Positions 10,660 through 18,835 of a stretch of 64,000 nt of DNA are shown in pieces (the stretch's first letter is position 1; every line of letters starts with the position of its first letter). Both the position numbers and the translations under genes were made by a program. The notes below the pieces were generated by a model. The model searched no databases. It had not been told where the DNA came from and saw only the letters and a list, made by a program, of their open reading frames with translations. The stretch is from Chryseobacterium mucoviscidosis (GTDB lineage Bacteria > Bacteroidota > Bacteroidia > Flavobacteriales > Weeksellaceae), in NCBI RefSeq assembly GCF_002177115.1, contig NZ_MVAG01000128.1, positions 62,001-126,000 of the forward strand, written 5' to 3'.

Positions 10660-11547
10660 TTATCGTGAAGGTATTTCAGATGATTTTTTAATCGCATCTC
10701 CTAATTTGGTCTTTGAATTATTATTGCTGGAAAAATGTACAAAATAACCTCCTCTTTCTCTCAAACCATGGAGATTTAAAGTTAAAGAAACATAATCAGT
10801 AAAGCTCATTGTAGAATGGTCTGTAAAAGAATTGCCATAGTTATCTCCTTTATACACAGTTGGATCGTCATCAGAATTAAGATCTAAAGCAATCATATTG
10901 TATTCCGAATAAAAATCAAATATTTTCAGGTCATCATCAACGTCGAAATGCTCTTCCCATTTTTCAAACAAAACCGTTTTTAAAGGCAGTATCTGAATGG
11001 ATCCGATATGATTGTCATAAGCATCTAAATTCCAAACTTTACCCGCTCTTACTCTTCTGTCCACGTAAGGTTCCTTGTAATCCCATAAAATTTGAATGTG
11101 ACCGAATTGGCTGTAAAACTCTTTGACAGCAGAAGGAATTTTCCTTTTTAATTTTTTCTCATATTTGTCGAAATCCTCATTGCTTAAAGGTTTTCCGATC
11201 GAAAAATAATGAATGTACAGATCTTCGCGCTGAAGCAGACCACGGATCATATTGTAGAAATCTCTTTTAAGATTCGGGAAAAAGCTGAGTGACAAGTGAT
11301 TTTCCAGCAGTTCATCTTCAAAAAGATAGTTGCGGTTGATGTAACTGTAATTACCGGAAACAAAGAAATCGCGACCGATCAGCAAATAAACATCCTGTTC
11401 TTTATTAAATTTTTTCACTATGGCTCCAGAATTCTCAAGCCTATTTTTAACATCCCCTTTTTTACCGGCAAGGATAAATTTTTTCGACTCTGTATATACT
11501 TCAATCTGTCTGCCTTCGATTTCTTTTCTGATCAATTTTAATTCCAT
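10660..11547 (-). CDS. SMI1/KNR4 (SUKH) family protein with an extra N-terminal domain
   Basis: This 295-residue protein carries a SUKH-type fold from about residue 120: the entry helix and motif FDKYEKKLKRKIPSAVKEF, then GHIQILW, and later IALDLNSDDDPTVY and TDYVSLTLNLHGL. SUKH proteins often act as immunity proteins against contact-dependent toxins, though many are of unknown role. The first 60 residues (KKFILAGKKGDVKNRL, then VYLLIGRDFF) resemble a BRCT or other small alpha/beta fold, which is a weak inference. No signal peptide. It starts 4 nt after the end of the upstream TPR lipoprotein gene, so it is co-transcribed with it. No toxin is adjacent. Confidence 0.75.
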   Translation of the reverse strand: MELKLIRKEIEGRQIEVYTESKKFILAGKKGDVKNRLENSGAIVKKFNKEQDVYLLIGRDFFVSGNYSYINRNYLFEDELLENHLSLSFFPNLKRDFYNMIRGLLQREDLYIHYFSIGKPLSNEDFDKYEKKLKRKIPSAVKEFYSQFGHIQILWDYKEPYVDRRVRAGKVWNLDAYDNHIGSIQILPLKTVLFEKWEEHFDVDDDLKIFDFYSEYNMIALDLNSDDDPTVYKGDNYGNSFTDHSTMSFTDYVSLTLNLHGLRERGGYFVHFSSNNNSKTKLGDAIKKSSEIPSR

Positions 11548-11551
11548 TTCG

Positions 11552-12379
11552 CTATTTTTTTTCAGTTATTGAGTTTAGAGTGAATTTTGCAAGCTGAATA
11601 TTGGCTGTTGTAGCATCAGATGAAAAAATAAGATGTCCTAAAAGGTTTTTGGCTTCTTCCTTCTTTCCATTTTGGTCTAGTAAAATTGCCTTATTTATTT
11701 CCAGAATTCCTTTGGTATCTGCATCAGGATTTTTTAACAGACCTTGTTCAATAGCGTTAAACTTTTCTGCTTTGTTATCCATAAGATTAGCAAGCTCTTT
11801 CCATGCAGGAGCAAAATCAGGAACTTTTTCGGTCAGGGTTTTGGTAATTTCTAATTTCTGTTCCTTATCATCCGTCCATTCTATTTGCAGATAAGCTAAA
11901 TAGAGACCTTTAGGAAATTTTCCCGATTGTTCACCCTGAAGAGTGTATAAAGCTGTTTTTGTAGTGAAAAATCCTTTGGGTGAAAGATCATCAGTTTTTT
12001 TATAAAATTTTAAAGCATTATCGAAATCTCCTTTTAAAAAATATGTAAAAGCAAGATCATAGATAGGATATGACCAGTCGGGTTGAATTTTTATGGCTTC
12101 TTCAAGTTTCGCAATGGCAAGATCATACTTTCCTGACTGCCCGAGTTCTCTAGCTTCTGTATGCAGTTTTCTTGCTGTTGGATCAATATTTTTATTATCC
12201 ATAATTTCATAATCTATTTTTCCTGTTGTATTTTCTAATTCGCTTTTCGTAATCATGTGACCTGCTTTATCTTTAAAAACAATATCATTTGTCGCAGATT
12301 TTGTTTCCTCTGATTTATTTTGGCAGGAATTGAAAATTAAAAGAACATACCCGAAAATAAGGATTGTTTTTTTCAACAT
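11552..12379 (-). CDS. TPR-repeat lipoprotein
   Basis: A 275-residue lipoprotein: basic start MLKK, hydrophobic core, lipobox IFNSC with Cys near 19. A linker of about 60 residues precedes at least two clear TPR units (GKYDLAIAKLEEAIKIQPDW and then KGDFDNALKFYKKTDDLSPK). The second half has further helical pairs (FAPAWKELANLMDNKAEK). Such proteins generally sit on the periplasmic face of an envelope membrane and act as adaptors. It begins 12 nt after the ankyrin gene and ends 4 nt before the SUKH gene, so these three share a transcript. The specific partner is unknown. Confidence 0.75.
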   Translation of the reverse strand: MLKKTILIFGYVLLIFNSCQNKSEETKSATNDIVFKDKAGHMITKSELENTTGKIDYEIMDNKNIDPTARKLHTEARELGQSGKYDLAIAKLEEAIKIQPDWSYPIYDLAFTYFLKGDFDNALKFYKKTDDLSPKGFFTTKTALYTLQGEQSGKFPKGLYLAYLQIEWTDDKEQKLEITKTLTEKVPDFAPAWKELANLMDNKAEKFNAIEQGLLKNPDADTKGILEINKAILLDQNGKKEEAKNLLGHLIFSSDATTANIQLAKFTLNSITEKK

Positions 12380-12391
12380 TTATATTATTTT

Positions 12392-13105
12392 TTACTGTAG
12401 AAGCTTAACAATTTCTGCGTTATTTTTCTCTTTTGCCATATCCAAAGCTGTTTTGCCGTCCTTATTTTTAATTGTTAAATCAGGTTTATATTGAAGCAGA
12501 AATTTTACCGTTTCCAAATTTCCACCCTGAGCACAGTACATAATCGGGGTTTCATGATCAGCATCGATATTATTAATATCGGCGCCGTTTTTTATAAGAT
12601 ATTCCGCGATGTTTAAATAGCCTTTGCTGATTGCGCTTGCGAAAGGTGTTGCAAGATCTTTTGCTCTGGAGTCTACCGTAGCTTTATTTTCGACTAGAAG
12701 TTTTACCACCTCAAGTCTGTTATTTCTTGTGGCAAAACGTAATGCAGTCCATCCGTTAACATCCTGAAAATTTGGATTTGCTTTATTGCTTAGAAGTAAT
12801 TCTACAATTTTTATAAATCCTTCCTGAGAAGCAAAATTCAGCGGAGTGGCAGTGCTTTCTAAAGGCACATTAACATCGGCGCCTTTTTTTATTAAAAGTT
12901 CAACAAGTTTTACGTTTCCTGTTCCGACTGCAGAATATAAAGGCGTTATACCCTCTTTTGATTTTTGATTTATATTTTCTCCTTTCTCTAATAATTTTGT
13001 TATCTTTTCGATATCCTGACTTTCAATAGCATTAAAGATTTTTTGAGAAAATACAGAGCTGAACGTAAATAGAGATAAAGCGACAAACAGGCTTTTGGTT
13101 TTCAT
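12392..13105 (-). CDS. Exported ankyrin-repeat protein
   Basis: A 237-residue protein with an N-terminal signal peptide (MKTKSLFVALSLF, cleavage after FSSVFS-Q near 20) followed by an array of six to seven ankyrin repeats. Unit signatures such as GITPLYSAVGTGNVKLVELL, WTALRFATRNNRLEVVKLL and KTALDMAKEKNNAEIVKLL are regularly spaced by about 33 residues. The protein is nearly all ankyrin and should be a periplasmic protein-binding scaffold. In other bacteria secreted ankyrin proteins bind catalase, proteases or toxins; nothing here identifies the target. It sits mid-operon, 60 nt after the small lipoprotein gene and 12 nt before the TPR lipoprotein gene. Confidence 0.85.
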   Translation of the reverse strand: MKTKSLFVALSLFTFSSVFSQKIFNAIESQDIEKITKLLEKGENINQKSKEGITPLYSAVGTGNVKLVELLIKKGADVNVPLESTATPLNFASQEGFIKIVELLLSNKANPNFQDVNGWTALRFATRNNRLEVVKLLVENKATVDSRAKDLATPFASAISKGYLNIAEYLIKNGADINNIDADHETPIMYCAQGGNLETVKFLLQYKPDLTIKNKDGKTALDMAKEKNNAEIVKLLQ

Positions 13106-13165
13106 AAGGTTAAAGTTTTATTTGAAATTTAAATTTATAATTTCCAAATATAAAACAATATCTTA

Positions 13166-13534
13166 TTAATCAATGATCATTGCCGGATCAAAAATTCTTT
13201 TCCTATTCATTAAAATAGAATCAAAATTTATTTTCTCAAAAGAATCATTTCTGTTATAATATTCGAATTTATACTTGTAGATTTCAATAATCTTATCTTT
13301 GATTTCCTTAGTAGGTTTCCGATCGTATTCATCACACAAACAAAGTGCTAATTCGCGCAAAGCAGACTCATACTTCCATTGATTTGTAACAGCTTCATCA
13401 TTAATTTTTCTTTCTTTTTCCTCATCATGTAAAGGATAGTTGACTTTACAGTTTTTAAAAGTAATTTCTCCACTATATTTTTCAGAGCACGAAAGCAAAA
13501 ACATCAGAAAAACTAAAAAAAATCCTGATTTCAT
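13166..13534 (-). CDS. Small lipoprotein of unknown function
   Basis: A 122-residue lipoprotein with signal peptide and lipobox MFLLSC (Cys near 16). The mature part is polar, with a segment rich in Glu and Lys (HDEEKERKINDEAV) and a central LALCLCDEYDRK that carries two Cys. I do not recognise the family. It starts 8 nt downstream of the AAA+ ATPase gene, so the two are almost certainly co-transcribed. Confidence 0.65.
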   Translation of the reverse strand: MKSGFFLVFLMFLLSCSEKYSGEITFKNCKVNYPLHDEEKERKINDEAVTNQWKYESALRELALCLCDEYDRKPTKEIKDKIIEIYKYKFEYYNRNDSFEKINFDSILMNRKRIFDPAMIID

Positions 13535-13542
13535 TTAGCAAA

Positions 13543-14259
13543 CTATACCTTTTCAGCTTTAGCTTCCAATGATTTAATCAAATTCCCTTTCACCACCGTA
13601 AAAGCATGATCTTTCGCCTCAGCAAAAGAAACATCATATTTCCTGTCTATATTTCTTAAATCTGTCGGAAATTTTTTAAGCAAATCGTCGTAAAAATCAT
13701 CTAAAAATTGTTTTGAAGGCAATGCATAATCTATTCTAAGCTGAAAACGTCTTAATAAAGCCGTGTCAATGATTTCAGGATGGTTTGTCGCACACAAAAG
13801 CAGGGCATTTTCCGGAAAATAATCAATCAACTGAATAAGAGTATTTACGAGACGTCTCATTTCGCCCACATCTTTATCGTCGCTCCCTCTTGCTTTTCCT
13901 ATCTGGTCGAGCTCATCGAGGAACAGGACGGATCTTTCTCTTGCCGCTTTATCAAAGATCATTTTAATATTCTGGGAAGTTTCCCCGATTCTGGAGGAAA
14001 CGATATTGCTTAAATTGAGGATAATAATGCTTTTTCCCAAAGCATTGGCAATGGCTTTTGCCGTCATTGTTTTTCCGCAGCCGGAACTTCCCTGAAAAAG
14101 AATTTTGTTGTTTACCGGAAGTCCGTATTCCAGAAGCTCTTTGGAAAATGTATTTTCTTTAATAAGCTGTACAAGCTGTTCTTTATTTTGGGGATCAAGG
14201 AAAACATCATTAAGGCTAACTTCTTCTTTGTCTTGAATAATAAGATTGTACAGATTCAT
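13543..14259 (-). CDS. AAA+ family ATPase
   Basis: A 238-residue single-domain AAA+ ATPase. Walker A is GSSGCGKT (57-64), Walker B is VLFLDE (111-116), sensor 1 is LLLCATNHPE, and the arginine-finger region is DTALLRRFQLRI. The N-terminus is only about 50 residues and has no recognised adaptor or protease domain, so it probably remodels a partner protein. Soluble, cytosolic. It is the first gene of the minus-strand operon that continues into lipoprotein, ankyrin, TPR and SUKH genes, an odd mix since most of those act outside the cytoplasm. The operon's likely promoter lies about 20 nt upstream. Confidence 0.85.
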   Translation of the reverse strand: MNLYNLIIQDKEEVSLNDVFLDPQNKEQLVQLIKENTFSKELLEYGLPVNNKILFQGSSGCGKTMTAKAIANALGKSIIILNLSNIVSSRIGETSQNIKMIFDKAARERSVLFLDELDQIGKARGSDDKDVGEMRRLVNTLIQLIDYFPENALLLCATNHPEIIDTALLRRFQLRIDYALPSKQFLDDFYDDLLKKFPTDLRNIDRKYDVSFAEAKDHAFTVVKGNLIKSLEAKAEKV

Positions 14260-14276
14260 TTTGCTGAAATTATGTG

Positions 14277-14284
14277 CAAAGATA
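14277..14284 (-). promoter_or_regulatory. Putative -7 element TATCTTTG for the AAA+ operon
   Basis: On the minus strand TATCTTTG matches TAnnTTTG exactly, about 17 nt before the ATG at 14259. A -33 element is not obvious. Confidence 0.5.
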
Positions 14285-14300
14285 AAGGTTATCCAACAAA

Positions 14301-14327
14301 AAAGCCGAACAAATGAATGTTCGACTT
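14301..14327 (-). terminator. Terminator upstream of the AAA+ operon
   Basis: On the minus strand AAAGTCGAACA pairs with TGTTCGGCTTT (one G-T), followed by TTTTT. It would end a transcript carrying the 26-codon ORF at 14513-14593. Confidence 0.75.
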
Positions 14328-14397
14328 TCTATCGGCTATTATAAAAATTAAAATTTGTCTTCCTTAGTGTAAAATCTTGTCCTATGTTTTTTGTGCC

Positions 14398-14443
14398 CTT
14401 TTACTCACGCTGAGTAAAAGAGCAGTCAATCTTTGCAGATTGA
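14398..14443 (-). ncRNA. Two adjacent perfect hairpins, possible structured RNA tail
   Basis: CTTTTACTCA-CGC-TGAGTAAAAG (14398-14420) and TCAATCT-TTGC-AGATTGA (14426-14443) are perfect stems of 10 and 7 bp in otherwise AT-rich DNA. They lie between a 26-codon ORF and a terminator on the minus strand, so they could be part of a 3' UTR or small RNA. No known RNA family recognised. Confidence 0.4.
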
Positions 14444-14512
14444 AAACATATAACAATATAATTTCGTCTTTTTGTTCAGGAACTGAATTTCTCCAGATCA
14501 GAACTTTCTAAA

Positions 14513-14593
14513 TTAGTTTCTTTCTCTTCTTGCTGCTGCAAAATAAGAGGCGAATACTACTAAACATGTTGCAATTCCGATGTAAGTGATCAT
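14513..14593 (-). CDS. Candidate 26-residue single-pass membrane peptide
   Basis: The ORF starts ATG ATC ACT TAC and codes a peptide beginning MITYIGIATCLVVFASY and ending in AAARRERN. That is one hydrophobic helix of about 17 residues followed by a positively charged tail, a plausible inner-membrane small protein with the tail inside. The start has an A-rich upstream context (AAACAAA) like the real genes here. It lies alone in a 940-bp gap and is followed by hairpins and a terminator on the same strand, which supports a real transcript. Family and role unknown; it resembles in form only the tiny subunits of membrane complexes. Confidence 0.5.
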   Translation of the reverse strand: MITYIGIATCLVVFASYFAAARRERN

Positions 14594-15199
14594 TTTGTTT
14601 AATTTTTAATTATTTGACTATTTATTATCAATTTTACATTTGCAATATTACGACTTTCAAACAATGTTCCAAAATAAATAATCATGATGTATATCAGTGT
14701 TTTAAATGGTTTTTGTTTAAGATTTAGATAAAAATAGTTTACAAATAATTAATATAAAAATGAAAAAATAATAAGGCTTTTTTTGATTTATATGTAAAAA
14801 ATTATTGATCTGTTAATTATTTCACAGCTTGTATTTAAAAGTTGATAATCCAAAAAAGAAAAAATGCAATACATAATAACATTTTCGGGGACAATAATAT
14901 CTCACTTATTTTTGATATTTAACCTCCGCAATATTAAGAAATGTTAGCATAGAAACTCTACAAGGCACATTTTAGAATATTTTTTTTTGAATAAAAATTT
15001 TTAGATTAAAGAAAAAAAACAGCTTTTTTCAGGACGAAAAATGATAGTATTTTTTCTGATTTTCTGTTAACATAACAGAAATTTTGAAGAAAAATAATTA
15101 TTTCCCAAAATTTTTTCCGGATAGTATAAGAAAATGATAAAAGCGGAATATATAAACTCACTCAATTATAAAGAGGAATCAGATCCAGAGATTGATAAA
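14594..15199. other. AT-rich intergenic region
   Basis: No convincing gene. It contains a perfect hairpin TTTCTGTTA-ACA-TAACAGAAA at 15061-15081 and long A/T runs. The promoter for the 26-codon ORF should be here, but I could not place it with confidence. Confidence 0.4.
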
Positions 15200-16282
15200 T
15201 CAAATTACGATCGTCTGTGTCTTTTTTAATGTCCATTTACCGCTTTTGAAAACAGCTTCTATAAATCCGCCGCCCGCACCACTTCCGTAATCGATCAGAA
15301 ACCGTTCTTTATCATCGGTTTTTTTAATCTTTCCGATATAATCAGGAAACATTCCGAGACGATAATCTGATTCTAAATGAAACTGTTCTTTTTCAGGATA
15401 AATAAGAACTTTTATACTTTCCGGATTCATCTTTTGAAAATAATCGCAGTCAGAAAAATATCCTGTGAAAAAGTAATGGCTTTCAGAGAAATGAAACTGT
15501 TCGTAATCCATGTCAACAATTTGAGAATACAGATCCGAAAACTTTGATTTTTCAGATTTGTACAGGGGATTTTTATCGGTAAAATCACTTATTCCGTCTT
15601 TATCCGTATCTGATGAATCCGGATTTAACAAAACCAATTTTTCAAACAGGTCATTAAAGCGGTCTTTATCGCTGTCTTTTAAAACTTCTTTCAGATCAAT
15701 TTCAAAAACCAGCCTGTCTTTTACTGCCTCTTTTGATGGAAATTCGGGATATCCCCAATTTTCGCTTATTCTTACAAAACTTCCGGAAAGTATTATTTTA
15801 TTACCGAAAACAAAAATTTCAGGCTGCTTTTCATTAAGATAGGTAAACTTACTCAACCCCAGATAATAAGCATTGGGAATATTGTTTTTAATTTCAAGAA
15901 GCCAGTATCCGAACTGGTTTTCACCAATTCCGTAGATCAGACCATTTTCTTTCTGAATATTTTTATAATAAAACTGATCACCAAAATTTTTCTCCAGTTC
16001 AGAAAATTTCAGGTCATATTCATCCATCCGCTTTTTGCTTTCCTTTTCATCAAAGAAATTACTGTTAATTTCATCCTGTTCTTCCTCAAAACTTTTAACG
16101 TTTGCATCGACAGAAAATTTTACATGTTTCGGATTGGATTTGATAATGGTTTCAGGTTGATCCAACTCAAACTCTTTGTATTGAGATTCTTTTTTATTTT
16201 CGCTTTCAAAACAGTTTCTATCAATTTCATACTGCTTGCAGGAAAACAACACAAGAGGAATTAAAATATAAGTGAATTTCAT
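15200..16282 (-). CDS. Lipoprotein with thrombospondin type 3-like Ca-binding repeats (paralog A)
   Basis: A 360-residue lipoprotein (lipobox VLFSC, Cys near 15). The first 190 residues are mixed alpha/beta with no known domain. Around 205-250 there are two acidic loops of the DxDxDG type (DSDKDRFNDLFEK and DTDKDGISDF), as in thrombospondin type 3 or OmpA-linker repeats that bind Ca. The C-terminal third ends in a beta-rich segment. It is clearly homologous over its length to the protein at 17036-18100, including LLEIKN, the acidic loops and NPLYKSEK versus NPLHKSEK. It ends a four-gene minus-strand operon and starts 15 nt after the Fpg/Nei gene. Function unknown, envelope location expected. 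Confidence 0.75.
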   Translation of the reverse strand: MKFTYILIPLVLFSCKQYEIDRNCFESENKKESQYKEFELDQPETIIKSNPKHVKFSVDANVKSFEEEQDEINSNFFDEKESKKRMDEYDLKFSELEKNFGDQFYYKNIQKENGLIYGIGENQFGYWLLEIKNNIPNAYYLGLSKFTYLNEKQPEIFVFGNKIILSGSFVRISENWGYPEFPSKEAVKDRLVFEIDLKEVLKDSDKDRFNDLFEKLVLLNPDSSDTDKDGISDFTDKNPLYKSEKSKFSDLYSQIVDMDYEQFHFSESHYFFTGYFSDCDYFQKMNPESIKVLIYPEKEQFHLESDYRLGMFPDYIGKIKKTDDKERFLIDYGSGAGGGFIEAVFKSGKWTLKKTQTIVI

Positions 16283-16297
16283 GGCTGATTAATTTTT

Positions 16298-17032
16298 CTA
16301 ATACAATTTCTGATCTTTTTCACAGAAAAAACTCGTTCTCTTCCCTTTTCCTGTATCTTTTTTCACAATTTCCAGACCGCATTTTGGGCATTTTTCCTGA
16401 TGATACACTTCAAAATGTTTTCTCAGGACATTCGCTTTTTTCCATTTCTTGAAATCGAAACTGTAATTTCTGGCTTCTGCAATCAGTTCCTTTAATTTTT
16501 TTGAAGGTAAATTTCTAATAAAAGTTTCAGGATGAACTCCAATTCTGAACAAAGCCTCATTTTTAATAATATTCCCCACTCCCGCGAAAATATCCTGATC
16601 CATCAAAGCATCACAAACCATCATTTCAGGATTAGCTTTCAGCCTTTCTTCTGCCTTTTCGGGATTCCACAGATCACTCATTATATCGGCTTCCCAATCA
16701 ATATCTTTTAAGAATTTGTCTTTTACCGTTTTTACATTGCAGGTATAAAAATACATTCCACCGTTCTTAAAGGTTAAACCCAGACGAAGATTCTGCGCCT
16801 GATCTTTTCTTTCAAATAAGCTGTAAGAACCAAACATCAGCAGATGAATTCGGATATTGGCTTTATCAAAAATTAAAAACGTCTGCTTTCCGAAGGTTTT
16901 TATTTCGCGTAAAATATGATCTTTAATTTCTGTAGTTTCTGTAATCGAATTTCCTTTTACCTCCATTACTTTTTCGCCTGCAAATTTCTGCAGATCTTCT
17001 TTCATCAGAACAATCGGTGGACCTTCGGGCAT
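16298..17032 (-). CDS. Fpg/Nei family DNA glycosylase/AP lyase
   Basis: A 244-residue base-excision repair enzyme that removes oxidised bases and cuts the abasic site. The start MPEGP gives the catalytic Pro2-Glu3 pair, the helix-two-turn-helix is DQDIFAGVGNIIKNEA (about 145-160), and a zinc-finger-like tail starts CPKCG. The usual fourth zinc Cys is absent: the second pair reads CEKD where most members have CxxC. Sequence favours the Nei-like branch over MutM, but I leave the symbol open. Notably it sits between two paralogous secreted-protein genes (3 nt after one, 15 nt before the other), so it is co-transcribed with envelope proteins. Confidence 0.88.
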   Translation of the reverse strand: MPEGPPIVLMKEDLQKFAGEKVMEVKGNSITETTEIKDHILREIKTFGKQTFLIFDKANIRIHLLMFGSYSLFERKDQAQNLRLGLTFKNGGMYFYTCNVKTVKDKFLKDIDWEADIMSDLWNPEKAEERLKANPEMMVCDALMDQDIFAGVGNIIKNEALFRIGVHPETFIRNLPSKKLKELIAEARNYSFDFKKWKKANVLRKHFEVYHQEKCPKCGLEIVKKDTGKGKRTSFFCEKDQKLY

Positions 17033-17035
17033 ATT

Positions 17036-18100
17036 TTAAATTTTATATTGCAGGTCTTCAAAAATAGACCATTTTTCATTTTTAAATTCTGCAATTATTC
17101 TGCCACCGCTTGATTTTTCAGAATAAGGGATATAAAATGTTTTTTCATCGGATCCTTTTTTTATTCTGCCATAAAAAGTGCCCAATAAGCTTCTGTAATC
17201 ATCGTTAAGTTGATATGCTTGAGTTTCTGAAAGAATCAAAACTCTTCTTTTCTGAGGATTTACTTTTTGAAAATATTCGCAATCCGAATCGTATAATTCA
17301 AACAAATAATGATTTTCCGAATTGCAATAAATGCTTGCATCCAGATCAATAATTTCTTCGTAAAGACTTATAAATTTACCTTTTTCAGACTTATGCAGAG
17401 GATTTAAATCGTCAAAATCAGAAATTCCATCACCATCAGTATCTTTAGATTGTGGATTCAAATAAATTAATTTTTCAAAAAAATCATTGTATCCGTCGTT
17501 ATCAGAATCTTTTTTTATGTCATCAAGATTAACTTCAAAAGTTAGATAATCTTTTACGGCTTCCATTTCTACAAACCGAATTTTTGATTTCACAGTAAGG
17601 AAACTTCCATCCAGATAAAGTTTATTATCCTTTATGAATTTTTCTTTTTGATTTCGATTGATAAAAGTATTCTTACTGAATCCAATATAATATGCTTTCG
17701 ATTTTTTATTCTTTATTTCCAAAAGCCAATAGCCAAAAGAATTTTGTGCAAAAGCATACAAAGAATTTTTCTCTTTTTGAAACTGAATGTAGCTAAATTG
17801 GTTATTAAAAAAAGAACTAAATTTTTCCTTTCCTTCCTTATTTTCTGCCTGCTTTTTGATAGATAGTTCCTGAGAAAGTGAGTCACCAAAACCATACATT
17901 TCATCATTTTCATAACTCGTATTATTTCTGTTTTCCTGAAACTTTACATGTGAAGGATTATTAAACAGAATAGATTCCCGTGTATCTGTACTATTTAAAA
18001 AACCCATTCTTGATTGGTAATGTTTTTGCCCGTCATCAAAACAGTTTTCCTGAGAAAACAAACAGACTGGAAATAACAGCAAAAAGATTTTCTTCATCAA
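17036..18100 (-). CDS. Secreted protein with thrombospondin type 3-like repeats (paralog B)
   Basis: A 354-residue exported protein with a type I signal peptide (MMKKIFLLLFPVCLFSQ; no lipobox at the cleavage site). Layout matches paralog A: an unknown N-terminal domain with FGYWLLEIKN, two acidic loops (DSDNDGYNDFFEK and DTDGDGISDF) near residues 205-245, then a beta-rich tail. The two copies differ in anchoring: this one should be soluble in the periplasm or released, while A is lipid-anchored. A duplication around the Fpg/Nei gene is the simplest explanation. It starts 33 nt after the 180-residue membrane protein gene and ends 3 nt before Fpg/Nei. No family name recognised. Confidence 0.75.
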   Translation of the reverse strand: MMKKIFLLLFPVCLFSQENCFDDGQKHYQSRMGFLNSTDTRESILFNNPSHVKFQENRNNTSYENDEMYGFGDSLSQELSIKKQAENKEGKEKFSSFFNNQFSYIQFQKEKNSLYAFAQNSFGYWLLEIKNKKSKAYYIGFSKNTFINRNQKEKFIKDNKLYLDGSFLTVKSKIRFVEMEAVKDYLTFEVNLDDIKKDSDNDGYNDFFEKLIYLNPQSKDTDGDGISDFDDLNPLHKSEKGKFISLYEEIIDLDASIYCNSENHYLFELYDSDCEYFQKVNPQKRRVLILSETQAYQLNDDYRSLLGTFYGRIKKGSDEKTFYIPYSEKSSGGRIIAEFKNEKWSIFEDLQYKI

Positions 18101-18133
18101 TTAAAATTTAGAACAATAATATTGATAATTTTT

Positions 18134-18676
18134 TTATTTATGCAATTCATTAAACATTTCAACATATTTTTCTTTGAACAGTTTTTCGGCATTTTCAGGA
18201 AAGCGGAAACCATCCGGTCCCACGTAAATTTGTTTTGAATTAAAATCTTTATCCAAAATTCTTGTTTGATGGTATTTCGTTAACCAAACATCGAAATGTT
18301 CGATCAGTTTTGTGGCTTCGTCCAATAATTCAGGTGGTAAAGCATGACCGTTATTGATGAGCAGATCTCGGATGTGCTGATTGGATTTTAAAATAATTTC
18401 ATCTTCATAAAATCTGTCATATTCCTGTATTTTAGAATATTTGTTCTGAAAAGCAAGCTTCAAACGGTTCAGATGAATGTAAACCTGCCCCAACAATTCT
18501 ACGGTATTTTTCCGCCATTCAAAATAAGCCGTATCTTTTTTTGATAACGCTTCAAATTCCCTTTTCAAAACGGAATTGTATTTTTCTGTTCTTTTGTGAA
18601 AGAAATAAGCAATTATTGCGGTGAAAAATCCTGTAACAATCGTGCTTCCAAGGATTTGTTTAAAAAATTCGGACAT
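18134..18676 (-). CDS. Single-pass membrane protein of unknown function
   Basis: A 180-residue protein with one N-terminal membrane helix (about 8-27: ILGSTIVTGFFTAIIAYFF) and a long cytosolic helical domain beginning HKRTEKYNSVLKREFEALSKK, which looks like a coiled coil, followed by helices with NRLKLAFQNKYSKIQEYDRF. The shape, one anchor plus a helical bundle, is common among small proteins of unknown role in this phylum. It heads the operon with the two secreted paralogs and Fpg/Nei. I do not recognise a family. Confidence 0.65.
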   Translation of the reverse strand: MSEFFKQILGSTIVTGFFTAIIAYFFHKRTEKYNSVLKREFEALSKKDTAYFEWRKNTVELLGQVYIHLNRLKLAFQNKYSKIQEYDRFYEDEIILKSNQHIRDLLINNGHALPPELLDEATKLIEHFDVWLTKYHQTRILDKDFNSKQIYVGPDGFRFPENAEKLFKEKYVEMFNELHK

Positions 18677-18835
18677 GATTTCAGTTTTTTGGAGTTAATG
18701 ATCCTAAAATTACGATGAAAATCTGCAAAATGTCACAGGTATTTTACGGAAAAACAAAAGCGGGAAACACGATATTTTTCAGAAAAATTCTTCTTATTCT
18801 TTCGAAAAAAATAAAATTTGAAGTAATTTTGAAAA

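Noticed and set aside
15134..15229. 31-codon + strand ORF at the end of the intergenic region
   Set aside because: It runs into the end of an established minus-strand gene and has no hydrophobic or domain-like pattern.
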